Source: Nostoc sp. LEGE 06077 (lineage in GTDB: Bacteria; Cyanobacteriota; Cyanobacteriia; Cyanobacteriales; Nostocaceae). From it: a DNA stretch of 64,000 nt. Positions within the stretch are counted from its first letter, which is position 1, and each line of letters opens with the position of its first letter. Both the position numbers and the translations under genes were made by a program. The notes under the pieces are model-generated. The model searched no databases, was not told the DNA's origin, and saw only the letters and a list, made by a program, of their open reading frames with translations. Below, piece after piece: positions 27,460-36,590 of this stretch. The stretch is from the NCBI RefSeq assembly GCF_015207705.1, contig NZ_JADEWI010000029.1, forward strand, positions 17,111 to 81,110, read 5' to 3'.

Positions 27460-28998
27460 TTAGCCACTCAATAGAGCCTCAACAAACTCGTAGCTAGAAA
27501 ATGGGCGTAAGTCTTCAATTCCTTCGCCTGCACCAATAAAGCGAATCGGTAAACCTAACTGCTGCACCACGGCCAGCGCCACACCGCCCTTAGCTGTACC
27601 ATCTAGTTTGGTTAATACAACACCACTAAGTTGGGCTGCTTGAGAAAATACTTCCGCTTGACGCAAGCCATTTTGACCGAGAGTGGCATCTAAAACCAAC
27701 AAAGATTCGATTTTGGCATTCGGAGCTTTTTTGTCGATAATCCGCCGAACCTTACTCAGTTCATCCATTAAGTTCTTTTTATTTTGCAATCGCCCAGCGG
27801 TATCGACTAATAATAATTCTGTCTCCCGTGCTTGGGCTGCGGCGATCGCATCAAATACCACGGCAGCGGGGTCTGTATTTTTACCAGGATTGGCAATGAC
27901 TTCTACGCCACTTCTGGTTCCCCAAACTTTCACCTGTTCGACAGCCGCCGCCCGGAAAGTATCTGCGGCACCAATCAAACATCTATAGCCTGATTTTTGG
28001 GCTAAGTGAGCAATTTTGCCGATAGTTGTGGTTTTACCCGCCCCATTCACACCAGTAATTAACCAAATATTTAGGTGATCTTTTTCTGGGGCAAAGCTGG
28101 GTTTGTCAGATTTACGGATTGGCTCATCCAACATATCCCGCAGAAGTTGTTTTAAGTAAGCGATCGCTTCTTCTGGTGGTGTAACTTCTTCCCGCAGTTT
28201 TTTCTGTAAAGCACTGATAATATAATCTGTGGCTTCTACACCCACATCAGCTTGTAAAAGTACAGATTCAATTTCTGTTACCGCCGCTTGGTTAAGTGGC
28301 CCTTGTCCAACAATTGCTTTGAGTTGATTGAGAATGTTACGCCGGGTTTTGTCTAACCCTTGCCGTAACTTTTTCAGCCAAGTTATTTCTTCGATCGAAA
28401 TGTCTTCTGCTCGTCTACCTTGAGCCGCCAATAATTCTGCTGACCAGACAAAGCCTTCATCAAATACCAGATCTGGTATTTCAGCAACATTTTCTCCGCT
28501 AATAGTCGCAGGTTGCGCCAATTCCGGTTCTGGGACTTCTATCGCACTGGCGAGAAATCGCTCTTGCTTGGCTTGCCGTTCTGCTGCTGCTCGTTCTAAA
28601 AAAGACAATGCAGCTGTTTCTGTAGATGTCGGTTCTGTAGTTTCTACCTCTGTTGCAGGTACTTCCTCAACAGTTGTCTCTGTTTCGATAATGGCCACAG
28701 GTTCTGGGCTAGGGGTTGCAACCTCTTCCGTCACTGCGGCTATTGTTTCTGGTGTTGCTGATGGTGTTGGGGCAGGTTCTTCAGTTTCCGATTGTTGTTT
28801 TTGCTGAATATTTTTATAAGCAGCTTTAGCAAACGCCAACAAATCTGCTGCCGATTCTGGTGCAGTTGTTGGGTTGGTATCAGATGTTTCGGTTGCCTCT
28901 GGTTGGGTTACAGGTGCTGGAGTATTTTCCGCCTGTTGGTTTTCCGAAGGGGTATCAGAAGAATCATTATATTGACGACGAAACCAATTAAAAGCCAT
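27460..28998 (-). CDS. ftsY: Signal recognition particle receptor FtsY
   Basis: 512 residues. The first ~200 are an acidic, Ala/Glu/Thr/Pro-rich region typical of FtsY A domains, though long. The NG domain follows: the N helix bundle (KKLRQGLDKTRRNILNQL), then the GTPase motifs GVNGAGKTTTIGKIA (from about 315), DTFRAAAVEQ, LLVDTAGR and TKLDGTAKGG. FtsY docks ribosome-SRP complexes at the membrane for co-translational insertion. It follows nusB and the DUF502 gene on the same strand, and a strong terminator follows it. Confidence 0.97.
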   Translation of the reverse strand: MAFNWFRRQYNDSSDTPSENQQAENTPAPVTQPEATETSDTNPTTAPESAADLLAFAKAAYKNIQQKQQSETEEPAPTPSATPETIAAVTEEVATPSPEPVAIIETETTVEEVPATEVETTEPTSTETAALSFLERAAAERQAKQERFLASAIEVPEPELAQPATISGENVAEIPDLVFDEGFVWSAELLAAQGRRAEDISIEEITWLKKLRQGLDKTRRNILNQLKAIVGQGPLNQAAVTEIESVLLQADVGVEATDYIISALQKKLREEVTPPEEAIAYLKQLLRDMLDEPIRKSDKPSFAPEKDHLNIWLITGVNGAGKTTTIGKIAHLAQKSGYRCLIGAADTFRAAAVEQVKVWGTRSGVEVIANPGKNTDPAAVVFDAIAAAQARETELLLVDTAGRLQNKKNLMDELSKVRRIIDKKAPNAKIESLLVLDATLGQNGLRQAEVFSQAAQLSGVVLTKLDGTAKGGVALAVVQQLGLPIRFIGAGEGIEDLRPFSSYEFVEALLSG

Positions 28999-29214
28999 TG
29001 CCGCTAACGGTATGAGTTGTTATGTAAGTTAGGAGTTATGAGTTAGTAAGTTATGAGTTTAATTGAATTTGTTACTCTTCCCTGTGGTGAAAACCTCCGG
29101 GATATCCTCACCTCTCAATGTCGGGTTACTAGGAGGGAGGTAATTGATCCCCCGCCAGTAACTGACTTCTCCTCACCTTCAACTCACAACTTAGCATTCA
29201 TAATGCTTACAAAG

Positions 29215-29856
29215 TTAGGATAAAACACTGGGCAATTTTTTTTGTTCTGTAAATCGGCGCAGAACTCCATTGATAAATCGATGACCTTCATCTCCACTGT
29301 AGCGTTTGGCTAACACCACTGCTTCGTTGATTGCCACACTGTCAGGAAGGTTTAAAAATCCCATTTCTGCTACAGCTATGCGGAGAATATCGCGGTCAAT
29401 TTGTGCTAGGCGATTGACTTGCCAATCTACTAAAGCGGCAGAGATTTGTTCATCAATAAAGATCCGATGTTCATTGACTGTTTTGACAATTTGAATAGCA
29501 TACCTGCCCACTTCTCTGTCTTGATTGGCGAGTTGAATCAATTCTGGGAACTCAACTGCTGCACCTAATTGATTAATGGCAGTTTGGGTGTAAGTAATCG
29601 CTTCTTGCAGCATAGTTCTCGCGGTATTCATGTCTGACGCACGAGTTTGACTAGTTAAGAGGCGATCGTTACTGCGTTGCAATTCAGCGGCTGCATTATC
29701 TAAAGTATCTTGAACTTCTGTTCTCAGGGTACGCACGGTGGCTAAAACCAATTTGGGCAGATGTTCCTCGGTTAATTTTTTGGGGTTGACTGGTAACTGG
29801 CTAAGACTTAACAGCGCCAGTTCACGAGCAATTTGTTGAGGTTTGCGGTCTTGCAT
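29215..29856 (-). CDS. nusB: Transcription antitermination protein NusB
   Basis: 213 residues. The N-terminus [15 protein letters not shown] and the C-terminal block [16 protein letters not shown], then [29 protein letters not shown], are diagnostic of NusB. It binds boxA RNA with NusE and promotes antitermination on rRNA operons. Cyanobacterial NusB is longer than the E. coli protein because of an internal insertion, seen here near residues 50-100. It lies between DUF502 and ftsY, a conserved cyanobacterial order. Confidence 0.95.
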   Translation of the reverse strand: MQDRKPQQIARELALLSLSQLPVNPKKLTEEHLPKLVLATVRTLRTEVQDTLDNAAAELQRSNDRLLTSQTRASDMNTARTMLQEAITYTQTAINQLGAAVEFPELIQLANQDREVGRYAIQIVKTVNEHRIFIDEQISAALVDWQVNRLAQIDRDILRIAVAEMGFLNLPDSVAINEAVVLAKRYSGDEGHRFINGVLRRFTEQKKLPSVLS

Positions 29857-29960
29857 GGAAGTGAGTGCTTAAGCACTAAATTAGGGGTTAAAAGTTAATT
29901 GATTTTGACAAAGCCAGACATTCATAATATCTATTTACTTGTGCCTTTGCCGGATAAATT

Positions 29961-30734
29961 TTATATTTCCTCGACGGAAATTACTGAATGTTTAGGTTCT
30001 CTCGTTGCGACTTCCACATTTTGTTCTTTACCTAGAACTAAGGGCGGTAAGGGAGTATTCGGTGCCACAATTCCACCAGAAACAACGACCTTAAAAGCGT
30101 CTTCAATGGACATTGAGAGGTTGATGACATCTTCCTCTGGTACTACGGCATACCATCCTGTCGTTGGGTTGGGTGTAGTGGGGATAAAAACACTCAACAT
30201 CGGGCGAGACATCTTGGCTTGAATTTCATTACCCATAGCACCTGTGACAAAAGCGATCGCCCAAATTCCCTGTCTGGGATACTCTATTAAAACTACACGG
30301 CGAAACTTGCCATTAGAATCTTTGAGTAGAGTTTCTAAAAGTTGCTTCAGGGTTTTATATACCTGACCAGCTAAGGGGATCGCCTGTAATACTCGCTCAC
30401 CAACATCGAGCAACCAACGCCCGGCAATATTCCGAGCCATTAACCCAATTAACAAAATACTTAACAGTGGTACTGCTAGACCTACTGCTAAATTCAGTAT
30501 ATTTACTAAGATTGGGTGTAGTCCATCAAAGGGATTGAGTTGTTTGGGAATTTGGGTAAGAAAGTCGATTACCCAATTGGCGATCGTAATCGTTAGCCAG
30601 ATGGTCGTTGCTAGGGGTATAACCACTAACAATCCAGCTATCAGGTCATTTTTGAAGTCCTGCTTTAAGCGATCAATTACCAAACTTCGTTTCTCCTTTT
30701 TTAGGCTAGTGAAACTCTGATGATAAGAATTCAT
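29961..30734 (-). CDS. DUF502 family membrane protein
   Basis: 257 residues from the ATG at 30734; a GTG at 30767 would add 11 residues but is less convincing. Two membrane segments (about 30-52, LIAGLLVVIPLATTIWLTI, and about 75-100, LAVGLAVPLLSILLIGLMA) are followed by a soluble beta-rich domain with GRWLLDVGERVLQAIPLAGQ and FIPTTPNPTTGWYAVVPEED, the DUF502 signature. Function unknown. The nusB and ftsY genes follow in the same direction, and the three may be one unit. Confidence 0.9.
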   Translation of the reverse strand: MNSYHQSFTSLKKEKRSLVIDRLKQDFKNDLIAGLLVVIPLATTIWLTITIANWVIDFLTQIPKQLNPFDGLHPILVNILNLAVGLAVPLLSILLIGLMARNIAGRWLLDVGERVLQAIPLAGQVYKTLKQLLETLLKDSNGKFRRVVLIEYPRQGIWAIAFVTGAMGNEIQAKMSRPMLSVFIPTTPNPTTGWYAVVPEEDVINLSMSIEDAFKVVVSGGIVAPNTPLPPLVLGKEQNVEVATREPKHSVISVEEI

Positions 30735-31312
30735 ACCCAGCAGATGCTCAGTTTGGGCTAGATGCACTGATGACGTTTTTGACCATAAGCTACTTTATGA
30801 AATGGTCAATAAAAGCCTGTTGCCTTGATCTGCCAGAAAAGTAATTTATTTTTCGCTAGTTAGGTATAGATATCAAGAGACATAGCTAACTATGGAAAAT
30901 TGTGCCATCTGGGAGGATGTTACTTTTCTTTGTACAGCTTGTAAATGATTGTTGCAAATATTTTAATTATTACTGATCCTACCGCGCTCTCTCAAAATCT
31001 GTCCATACTTCTAAAAGTTAGATATTACAACTAAAATTCTCCTGGGAAATAGTCTAGAAATAGCCAGGAATTCAATAATATTTTTCTGAAAAACCTTTGT
31101 TATAAATTTTAATAAAATTACTGACGAAAAATGATAAAACTTACGCAGGAAACCGAAAAATCGAGGCTTAGTTAAGGATGCCGGAGTATAAGTTGTGTCT
31201 TGCCCCAAAAACATTGATTTAGGGTGTAGGTGTTTAATGGTATGAGGATTGCTGGAACAATTATTCTCTTGTGGTTTTTAGAGTTCTGACTCATCACTTG
31301 CTTCAAAACCGG
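30735..31312. other. Non-coding region
   Basis: About 580 AT-rich bases between the DUF502 promoter region and the repeat behind the GT2 gene. A 67-codon minus frame at 31011-31214 has no family likeness or ribosome binding site and is not called. Confidence 0.35.
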
Positions 31313-31392
31313 CACTTATGAGTTAGAGGGGTGTAGATATTCAAAACCCTTACACCCAATCTTAACAACTAACCTTCGTTAGTAAGTCCTGA
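31313..31392 (-). mobile_element. MITE-like element, copy B (downstream of a GT2 gene)
   Basis: On the minus strand it starts TCAGGACTTACTAACGAAGG a few bases after the stop of the glycosyltransferase gene and contains AAGATTGGGTGTAAGGGTTT and ATCTACACCCCT, matching copy A in order and orientation relative to the upstream gene. Somewhat shorter than the other copies. Confidence 0.6.
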
Positions 31393-31396
31393 TTCT

Positions 31397-32287
31397 TTAT
31401 CCTTCTCCAGCAATTTGTGTAGCCACAACTTTACTGCCTTCACTTTGATATGTTGTCTTGTCTAAGCTAGGTGTAGGCAGATACTTCATTTCCCATACTT
31501 TTAGCAAAATCAAGTATTCATAAAAAGCCTGCAATGTACACCAAGCCATTCCCGCGCGACCGTCTAAGCAGCCACCTAAAAGAAAATACATATATAAAAA
31601 GCGCAAAAAAGGTCTAGCAGGTAAACGCAAAGACAAATCTTTTAAAGCACGCCGTCTTTCTACTTCAGTTTTGCCAAAAAATAAATCTCGCCAGTCAACT
31701 TTGCCATTTTCTAGTTGATGTAGTGTCTCTTGCGCTTCATCTGTAGAATAACGATTGTGTTTTTCAATCCAACGGCTCAAGCCTTTGCCACAAGTGTAAT
31801 GTGGGTAAGTTTCTTTTAAAAAGCTCGTAGCACCTTCGCAAACTTCCCGTTCCGTGTGACCATAATCTGTAAACCAGACCTTACCGTGGCGGAAAAGACG
31901 CATCTGATAACGAGGATATTGGGTGCTATAGCGAATCCAACGATTCATGAACATCACCCGTTCAGCAACGTAGTAACCAATGTAGTTGGGATTCTGCATT
32001 GCTTGGGTGCATTCAGCGAATAGTTCTGGTGTCATACGCTCGTCAGCTTCCAGAATATAAACCCACTCGTATTTCGGAGGTATAGACTCTAGCATCCAGG
32101 TGCGTTGACGACCGTGGCTTTCAAAGGCGTGTTGAACAACGCGGATGGGATAGCGACTGGCGATTTCCACAGTGCGATCGCTACTGCACGAGTCCACAAC
32201 TATAATGTCATCTGATAGCATTGCCGACTCGATACAAGGTGCAATATCTAGTTCTTCGTTATATGTCAGTATGTAAATTGAGAACAT
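31397..32287 (-). CDS. Family 2 glycosyltransferase (WaaE/KdtX-like)
   Basis: 296 residues. The GT-A fold is opened by SIYILTYNEELDIAPCIES and the nucleotide-sugar motif appears as VDSCSSDRT, with a later acidic ILEADERM (DxD-like). The C-terminal part (LSRWIEKHNRYSTDEA, RPFLRFLYMYF) is typical of the WaaE-like branch of GT2. It probably adds a sugar to lipopolysaccharide or an exported polysaccharide. It trails the hps operon on the same strand behind an HpsJ-like gene; the 100-bp gap contains an AGTATGA triplicate repeat. Substrate unknown. Confidence 0.88.
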   Translation of the reverse strand: MFSIYILTYNEELDIAPCIESAMLSDDIIVVDSCSSDRTVEIASRYPIRVVQHAFESHGRQRTWMLESIPPKYEWVYILEADERMTPELFAECTQAMQNPNYIGYYVAERVMFMNRWIRYSTQYPRYQMRLFRHGKVWFTDYGHTEREVCEGATSFLKETYPHYTCGKGLSRWIEKHNRYSTDEAQETLHQLENGKVDWRDLFFGKTEVERRRALKDLSLRLPARPFLRFLYMYFLLGGCLDGRAGMAWCTLQAFYEYLILLKVWEMKYLPTPSLDKTTYQSEGSKVVATQIAGEG

Positions 32288-32387
32288 TTGCAGATTTGAT
32301 AGCGATTTTACTAACTGTTAATTATTAAAAAGTATGAAGTATGAAGTATGAAATTTTACGCTTCAGCCTTCAGACTTCATCCTTGCT

Positions 32388-33233
32388 TTACCGGGCAGCT
32401 ACTTTACGTCCACCAGTTTGTAAAGCACCGCCACCTCTTAATCCTGTCCAGCCAATAATAATGTACCCAATAGACAACAAAAGACTGCTCATCCCAATTC
32501 TTAAGCCAGACTTCCAAGCGTTGTCTCTAGCTTGTTTTTCCGCATCTTCTTTACGCTGGCGAATTTGGCTTAATCGTTGACTTGCCAGTGCTTGAGGATC
32601 GGTTTGTTGGGCAATAAATTTGTCCAGTTCCTGAGGATTAGCTTTAAACTTCTGGAGTAAGTCTTTCTGTGATTGTGGCAATTGAGGATTTGCCAGGGCT
32701 TGTTTATACTTTTGATCATCTTTGAGCAATTCAGAAAACTGCCCCCTTGCTTGGGTACGGAGTTGTTCTAGTTGAGCTTTCCCCTGATCTGTATTGAGTT
32801 GCGCTTGAAATTGATTTAGTTGGTTTTTTAGTTGAGATTCTGCCTGATCTGCCTCTTGGCTAATTTGAGTGACAGTTTGTGCTTTGGCTTGATTAACATT
32901 GTTCAGGTGTAATGGAAAAATCAACAAGAAAATTAGCCCCAAAATACTAGATAGGATGAAAGCTGGGAATCGTAAGTCGATACCTTTAGAGCCACCATCA
33001 CTAGCACCATCAATCCAATAGCCAGTCAGCAGAGAACCTAAACCAACCATAGGCACAATGCCTCGGTCAACTAGGGCTGTGGCTAAGTTAATTTGCCAAC
33101 CGCGATCGGTGGGTTGAAAGGGTAGCAATAAAATGAGAAAGTCCAGCAAAAAGGACAAAATTAAAACTGCCCCAATCACTTTGAGGCCGAGGGCTGCGTT
33201 CCCGGAAGTAAAACGATTAGTCATATTCTCCAA
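32388..33233 (-). CDS. HpsJ-like membrane protein with coiled coil
   Basis: 281 residues. Two membrane spans at the N-terminus (about 17-38, GLKVIGAVLILSFLLDFLIL, and about 85-107), a long Gln-rich coiled-coil domain (about 110-240, SQLKNQLNQFQAQLNTDQGK), then a final span (about 246-265). The opening resembles cyanobacterial proteins annotated HpsJ, a hormogonium-polysaccharide-associated family; that naming is from memory of the family and is tentative. Its place just behind the hps operon fits a structural role in polysaccharide export. No catalytic motif. Confidence 0.7.
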   Translation of the reverse strand: MENMTNRFTSGNAALGLKVIGAVLILSFLLDFLILLLPFQPTDRGWQINLATALVDRGIVPMVGLGSLLTGYWIDGASDGGSKGIDLRFPAFILSSILGLIFLLIFPLHLNNVNQAKAQTVTQISQEADQAESQLKNQLNQFQAQLNTDQGKAQLEQLRTQARGQFSELLKDDQKYKQALANPQLPQSQKDLLQKFKANPQELDKFIAQQTDPQALASQRLSQIRQRKEDAEKQARDNAWKSGLRIGMSSLLLSIGYIIIGWTGLRGGGALQTGGRKVAAR

Positions 33234-33446
33234 ACTTATAGTGAATCAGCGTGATTGTCCTATTTAAAGTTACTGGAATATTGTTCCTGTAACTCTGCCT
33301 GTTCAATAAAACTATCTCTTATATAGAAAAGGCAAATGTAATACTAGTTATTACCTGTAGGTTTGAAACTACACCACGGTAGCACTAGTTAACTTGAGTG
33401 TCTTCAGAAAATACTTGGTGTTTGAAGATACGAAATTAGCTGATAT

Positions 33447-33573
33447 CAGGACTTATGCACAAAGATTATCTGTTGAGACTGAGTGTATGGGGGTAAGAAT
33501 AAAGAGGCGTAAGGGTTTGGAACACCTACGGCTTTCTCTAAAACCTTAATTTTTCGTTTTCTTGGGTAAGTAC
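33447..33573 (+). mobile_element. MITE-like element, copy C
   Basis: It starts CAGGACTTATGCACAAAGAT and ends GGGTAAGTACT; it shares the TAATTTTTCGTTTT segment near the right end with copy A. It lies in the 400-bp gap between the hps operon end and the HpsJ-like gene. The rest of that gap shows nothing. Confidence 0.6.
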
Positions 33574-33631
33574 TATGATATAAAAAAACAACTTTTATTT
33601 TCAGTCTCCTGTGAATTTATCTCAGTTAAAC

Positions 33632-34267
33632 TCACTGCTGAACAACTGCCTCCCAGAGTGACAGATCCTCTGGTCGGTCAACGTCAGCCAAAGCAGGTAA
33701 GTAGGTATGTGAGACACCAATTTTTTCGGCAATAGCCACAGTTTGTTTTAATACCTGAGAAGTTCCCCAATCGATGTTAGCGAATAATTCTGGGATGAGG
33801 CGACGCACACCAATTAAGTAATAGCCACCATCAATAGCCGGCCCAAGTACCAAATCAACAGTTTGTAATTGTTGAAAAGCTGTTGCCAAAATTTGGGAAG
33901 TCATTCCAGGGCAATCGGTGCCAATGATAATCCCATATTCCGCACTCTTTTGGAAAGCATCAAAAAGCGATCGCGCCATCCGTGAACCTAAATCACCTTC
34001 ACCTTGTGATTTATAAAGTAGTTCCAACCCTAACCAATCTTGCATTAATTGCAAATTTCCCCCAGTAAACCGGACTTCTACAGATATACCAATAGCTTTT
34101 TGTAATTCTTGGACTTGCAACAGAGTATATTCAGTCATTTGCTGTTGCAGATTAGCAGCGCCAACACTACCTAATGCTGGTATTAGCCGAGTTTTCGTCT
34201 TTCCTGGTTCTGGATAACGCGTAAAAATAATTAAGTGCTGTTGTTGGACTTCTGATAATTTCAGCAC
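33632..34267 (-). CDS. DUF2064/TIGR04282-type glycosyltransferase
   Basis: 211 residues. It opens with LIIFTRYPEPGKTKTRLIPALG, the nucleotidyl/glycosyl-transferase-like motif of the DUF2064 (TIGR04282) family, with GIIIGTDCPGM and GPAIDGGYYLIG as further family blocks. Family members have been named for arsenosugar synthesis, but many sit in unrelated sugar clusters. Here it is the last gene of the hps run (33 bp after a pseudopilin gene), which suggests a role in sugar transfer or nucleotide-sugar handling for the polysaccharide. Substrate unknown. Confidence 0.85.
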   Translation of the reverse strand: MLKLSEVQQQHLIIFTRYPEPGKTKTRLIPALGSVGAANLQQQMTEYTLLQVQELQKAIGISVEVRFTGGNLQLMQDWLGLELLYKSQGEGDLGSRMARSLFDAFQKSAEYGIIIGTDCPGMTSQILATAFQQLQTVDLVLGPAIDGGYYLIGVRRLIPELFANIDWGTSQVLKQTVAIAEKIGVSHTYLPALADVDRPEDLSLWEAVVQQ

Positions 34268-34300
34268 AGTATAACCTTAATTTTTATCAACTAAAATATC

Positions 34301-34879
34301 TTAATAGCAATATTTACCGCTGTCGTTAGCTGTAGAATGTTCCGTGCCTTTACGCATTGCCCCTAAAAGTGTAGAAGCATACACACACCGCCTAACTTTT
34401 CCACCATATTTACTAGAGAGCGTTATCTGCCCCAATACTTTAACATGGCCTCTATGGTCAAACTGAACATGACTTATTCCGTTAGACTGTTGCAAAGTTG
34501 TCTCATTTTCATACAGTTGCACATTCCTATCTAAATTATTCCAGTTAGCTTCCGAGGAATTTACATTAGAAGGATGAACTGCCCATTTGACAATTCCGTT
34601 TTGTTGACTAAAACTAGCTTGCCAAGTTAATTTATCTTTAGCTGCTTGATTTTGAGCTTGCCGCATAGCGCGATAAACTTCATCTTGGGCAGCATTAAGA
34701 CGCTGAATATCGATAAAAGCCAGCCACTGTGGTATTGCCACAGCAACTAATAAGCCAATAATGATAACAGTTACTAATATTTCAGGTAGTGTAAATCCAC
34801 TAATAGATTCACACTTATAATTTTTACTATGAGAAATAAATAAAAAATGCACTATATTCTTATTCAAAATTTCATGCAC
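34301..34879 (-). CDS. Type II/IV pseudopilin (fourth in the hps operon)
   Basis: 192 residues. A long leader ends at a class III prepilin cleavage site, SISG|FTLPEI (Gly28/Phe29, Glu at +5), followed by a hydrophobic helix (ILVTVIIIGLLVAVAIPQWL) and a GspH-like C-terminal domain with a late Cys pair. It should be processed by PilD and join a pseudopilus or pilus-like fibre. Position after the HpsE-type gene and before the DUF2064 gene supports a role in polysaccharide secretion. Confidence 0.88.
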   Translation of the reverse strand: MHEILNKNIVHFLFISHSKNYKCESISGFTLPEILVTVIIIGLLVAVAIPQWLAFIDIQRLNAAQDEVYRAMRQAQNQAAKDKLTWQASFSQQNGIVKWAVHPSNVNSSEANWNNLDRNVQLYENETTLQQSNGISHVQFDHRGHVKVLGQITLSSKYGGKVRRCVYASTLLGAMRKGTEHSTANDSGKYCY

Positions 34880-34934
34880 CCAACAATTTATCTAGCAAAG
34901 CAGATGATTTATAATCTAGTTTTTTAAACTTAGT

Positions 34935-35888
34935 TTATTTGTTAAAATAGCCTTTTTTCCAAAGATAAAAAGGACTAATCAAACTGCTTAAAAATAGCTG
35001 CATTTCACAAGCTGTCACCAAATCAGTTTGGATTTTTGTTTGGTATTTAAGTAAATGCAAGATTATTTTTCGCATATCATTTAACATATAAGCTAATAAT
35101 GTCACTGGTCTTGCCCAGGGTTTAACATTAATCATTCTTGTAACACAACGACTAAAACCAATCCCACGGAAGAAGGGAATTAAATAATTTCTTGTTAATC
35201 GAGAGGCGCTAATTTTATGGTAAATTTCCATTTCTGGATTATACCAAACTTCCCAGCCAAACTTTTGAATATAAGATAACATTTCTAAATCTTCACCTGT
35301 CACCATATTCTCAGCAGTTCTCCCAGTCAAAATAAAATTATTAGGGATACTTTCTAACCAAGCTTTACGCCGGATAACAAGTCCTGCTGATGGTGGCAGT
35401 AATTTTTTAGCTGGTTCATATAGTAAAGGTAAATTACCTCGTTCTGTAATTGCTAAGAAAGCAGCAATGCGCTGAAAGTTTTCTGGTGGTTCTATTTCCC
35501 ATAAAGGATGTATTTGACTAGCATAAGCACCCGCCTTCGGATAATTCTTGCCAAAAGTATAAGCTGTAGCTACCCAATTTAAATCTGGATAGTTGTCATC
35601 ATCTAAAAAACCAATTAAGTGACCTTTTGCTTCTTGAACAGCAAGTTTTCTAGCAAATGCAGCGCCCTGTTTTGGTTCAAAATAATATCTCAAAGGATAA
35701 GGCTTTTGCCAAGTTTCTTGATGGTTTTGGACAATTTTTGCTGTATTGTCATTGCTATTATTATCTATAACAATAATTTCCCATTGAAAGTTTTCCGTAT
35801 TAACCTGGTTGGATAGTTTCTCCAGCAACTCCGGCAAACGGTTGGCTCCATTATAAGTGGGTATCGCCACAGTAAATTCAATAGACAT
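34935..35888 (-). CDS. hpsE: HpsE-type glycosyltransferase (GT2)
   Basis: 317 residues from the ATG at 35888 (MSIEFTVAIPTYNG). The frame extends to 35951, but that would overlap the preceding pseudopilin gene. GT2 motifs: VAIPTYNGANRLPELLEKL, VIDNNSNDNTAKIV and LIGFLDDDNYPDLNW (DDD metal site). It is closely similar to the gene at 49787-50767. Sequence type and pseudopilin neighbours match HpsE of the hormogonium polysaccharide locus described in Nostoc punctiforme. It probably builds the exported polysaccharide. Confidence 0.87.
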   Translation of the reverse strand: MSIEFTVAIPTYNGANRLPELLEKLSNQVNTENFQWEIIVIDNNSNDNTAKIVQNHQETWQKPYPLRYYFEPKQGAAFARKLAVQEAKGHLIGFLDDDNYPDLNWVATAYTFGKNYPKAGAYASQIHPLWEIEPPENFQRIAAFLAITERGNLPLLYEPAKKLLPPSAGLVIRRKAWLESIPNNFILTGRTAENMVTGEDLEMLSYIQKFGWEVWYNPEMEIYHKISASRLTRNYLIPFFRGIGFSRCVTRMINVKPWARPVTLLAYMLNDMRKIILHLLKYQTKIQTDLVTACEMQLFLSSLISPFYLWKKGYFNK

Positions 35889-35910
35889 TTTCTTTTGTAT
35901 AGGGTTTGAT

Positions 35911-36576
35911 TTAATTACAAGCACTATCTTTAGCGCTTCGCATTCCACCAAGAAGTGTTTCTATAATCACGCATCGTTTTAGTCCATTAGCCTGTGTTAT
36001 GTTGCTAGAGCTAGATGCAACTACTATTTTTATGGGTACTGTCGCATCTACAGGTAAAGTACCATTATTATCAAATGTAATTTTTTTAACTGTTGTAGTG
36101 ATTAGGCTCACACTACTAGTACCCTGATTTGGATTATTCAGATTACTTCCTATCGATATTTGCCCTGTTTTTAAGCCTAAATCACTGAAGGTTTTATCTT
36201 TGGAAAAGTCAGGAGTTTCAGAATCAGGATGAAAGGCTAGTTCTGGTAGGTTATTACTGTTTCTTAAACTGACACTATATTTGAGTTTTTTGTTTTTAGC
36301 TTCTTGTTGTGCTTTTTGTAATACTGTTAAAACAGCTTCATTAGCTTTACCTACTCTTTGTCTGTTAATAAAAGCATTCCAAGAGGGGATGGCGATCGTA
36401 GCTAAAATACCAACCATAAGAGCTACTGCTATAACTTCTACTAAAGAAAATCCAGCATTTTCTTGAGAACTATATTGATACTCGTAATGCTTAGTTATTA
36501 AGCATTGTTTGGAAGAGTCAATCACTCTACTTTTTGCAGACTGTTGTCCAGATTTGCAGACTATTAATTTTTTCAT
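35911..36576 (-). CDS. Pseudopilin, HpsD candidate
   Basis: 221 residues. The class III signal is NAG|FSLVEV (Gly42/Phe43, Glu at +5), then a hydrophobic helix VIAVALMVGILATIAIPSW. The leader is unusually long (42 residues). The C-terminal domain is GspH-like (VLTVLQKAQQEAKNKKLKYS). By order it occupies the third pseudopilin position (hpsB-hpsC-hpsD), but the assignment to HpsD rests on position only. 14 bp after hpsC. Confidence 0.87.
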   Translation of the reverse strand: MKKLIVCKSGQQSAKSRVIDSSKQCLITKHYEYQYSSQENAGFSLVEVIAVALMVGILATIAIPSWNAFINRQRVGKANEAVLTVLQKAQQEAKNKKLKYSVSLRNSNNLPELAFHPDSETPDFSKDKTFSDLGLKTGQISIGSNLNNPNQGTSSVSLITTTVKKITFDNNGTLPVDATVPIKIVVASSSSNITQANGLKRCVIIETLLGGMRSAKDSACN

Positions 36577-36590
36577 AATTATGCTCCAGT

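Noticed and set aside
31011..31214. 67-codon minus-strand frame
   Set aside because: No ribosome binding site, AT-rich, residues resemble no family.
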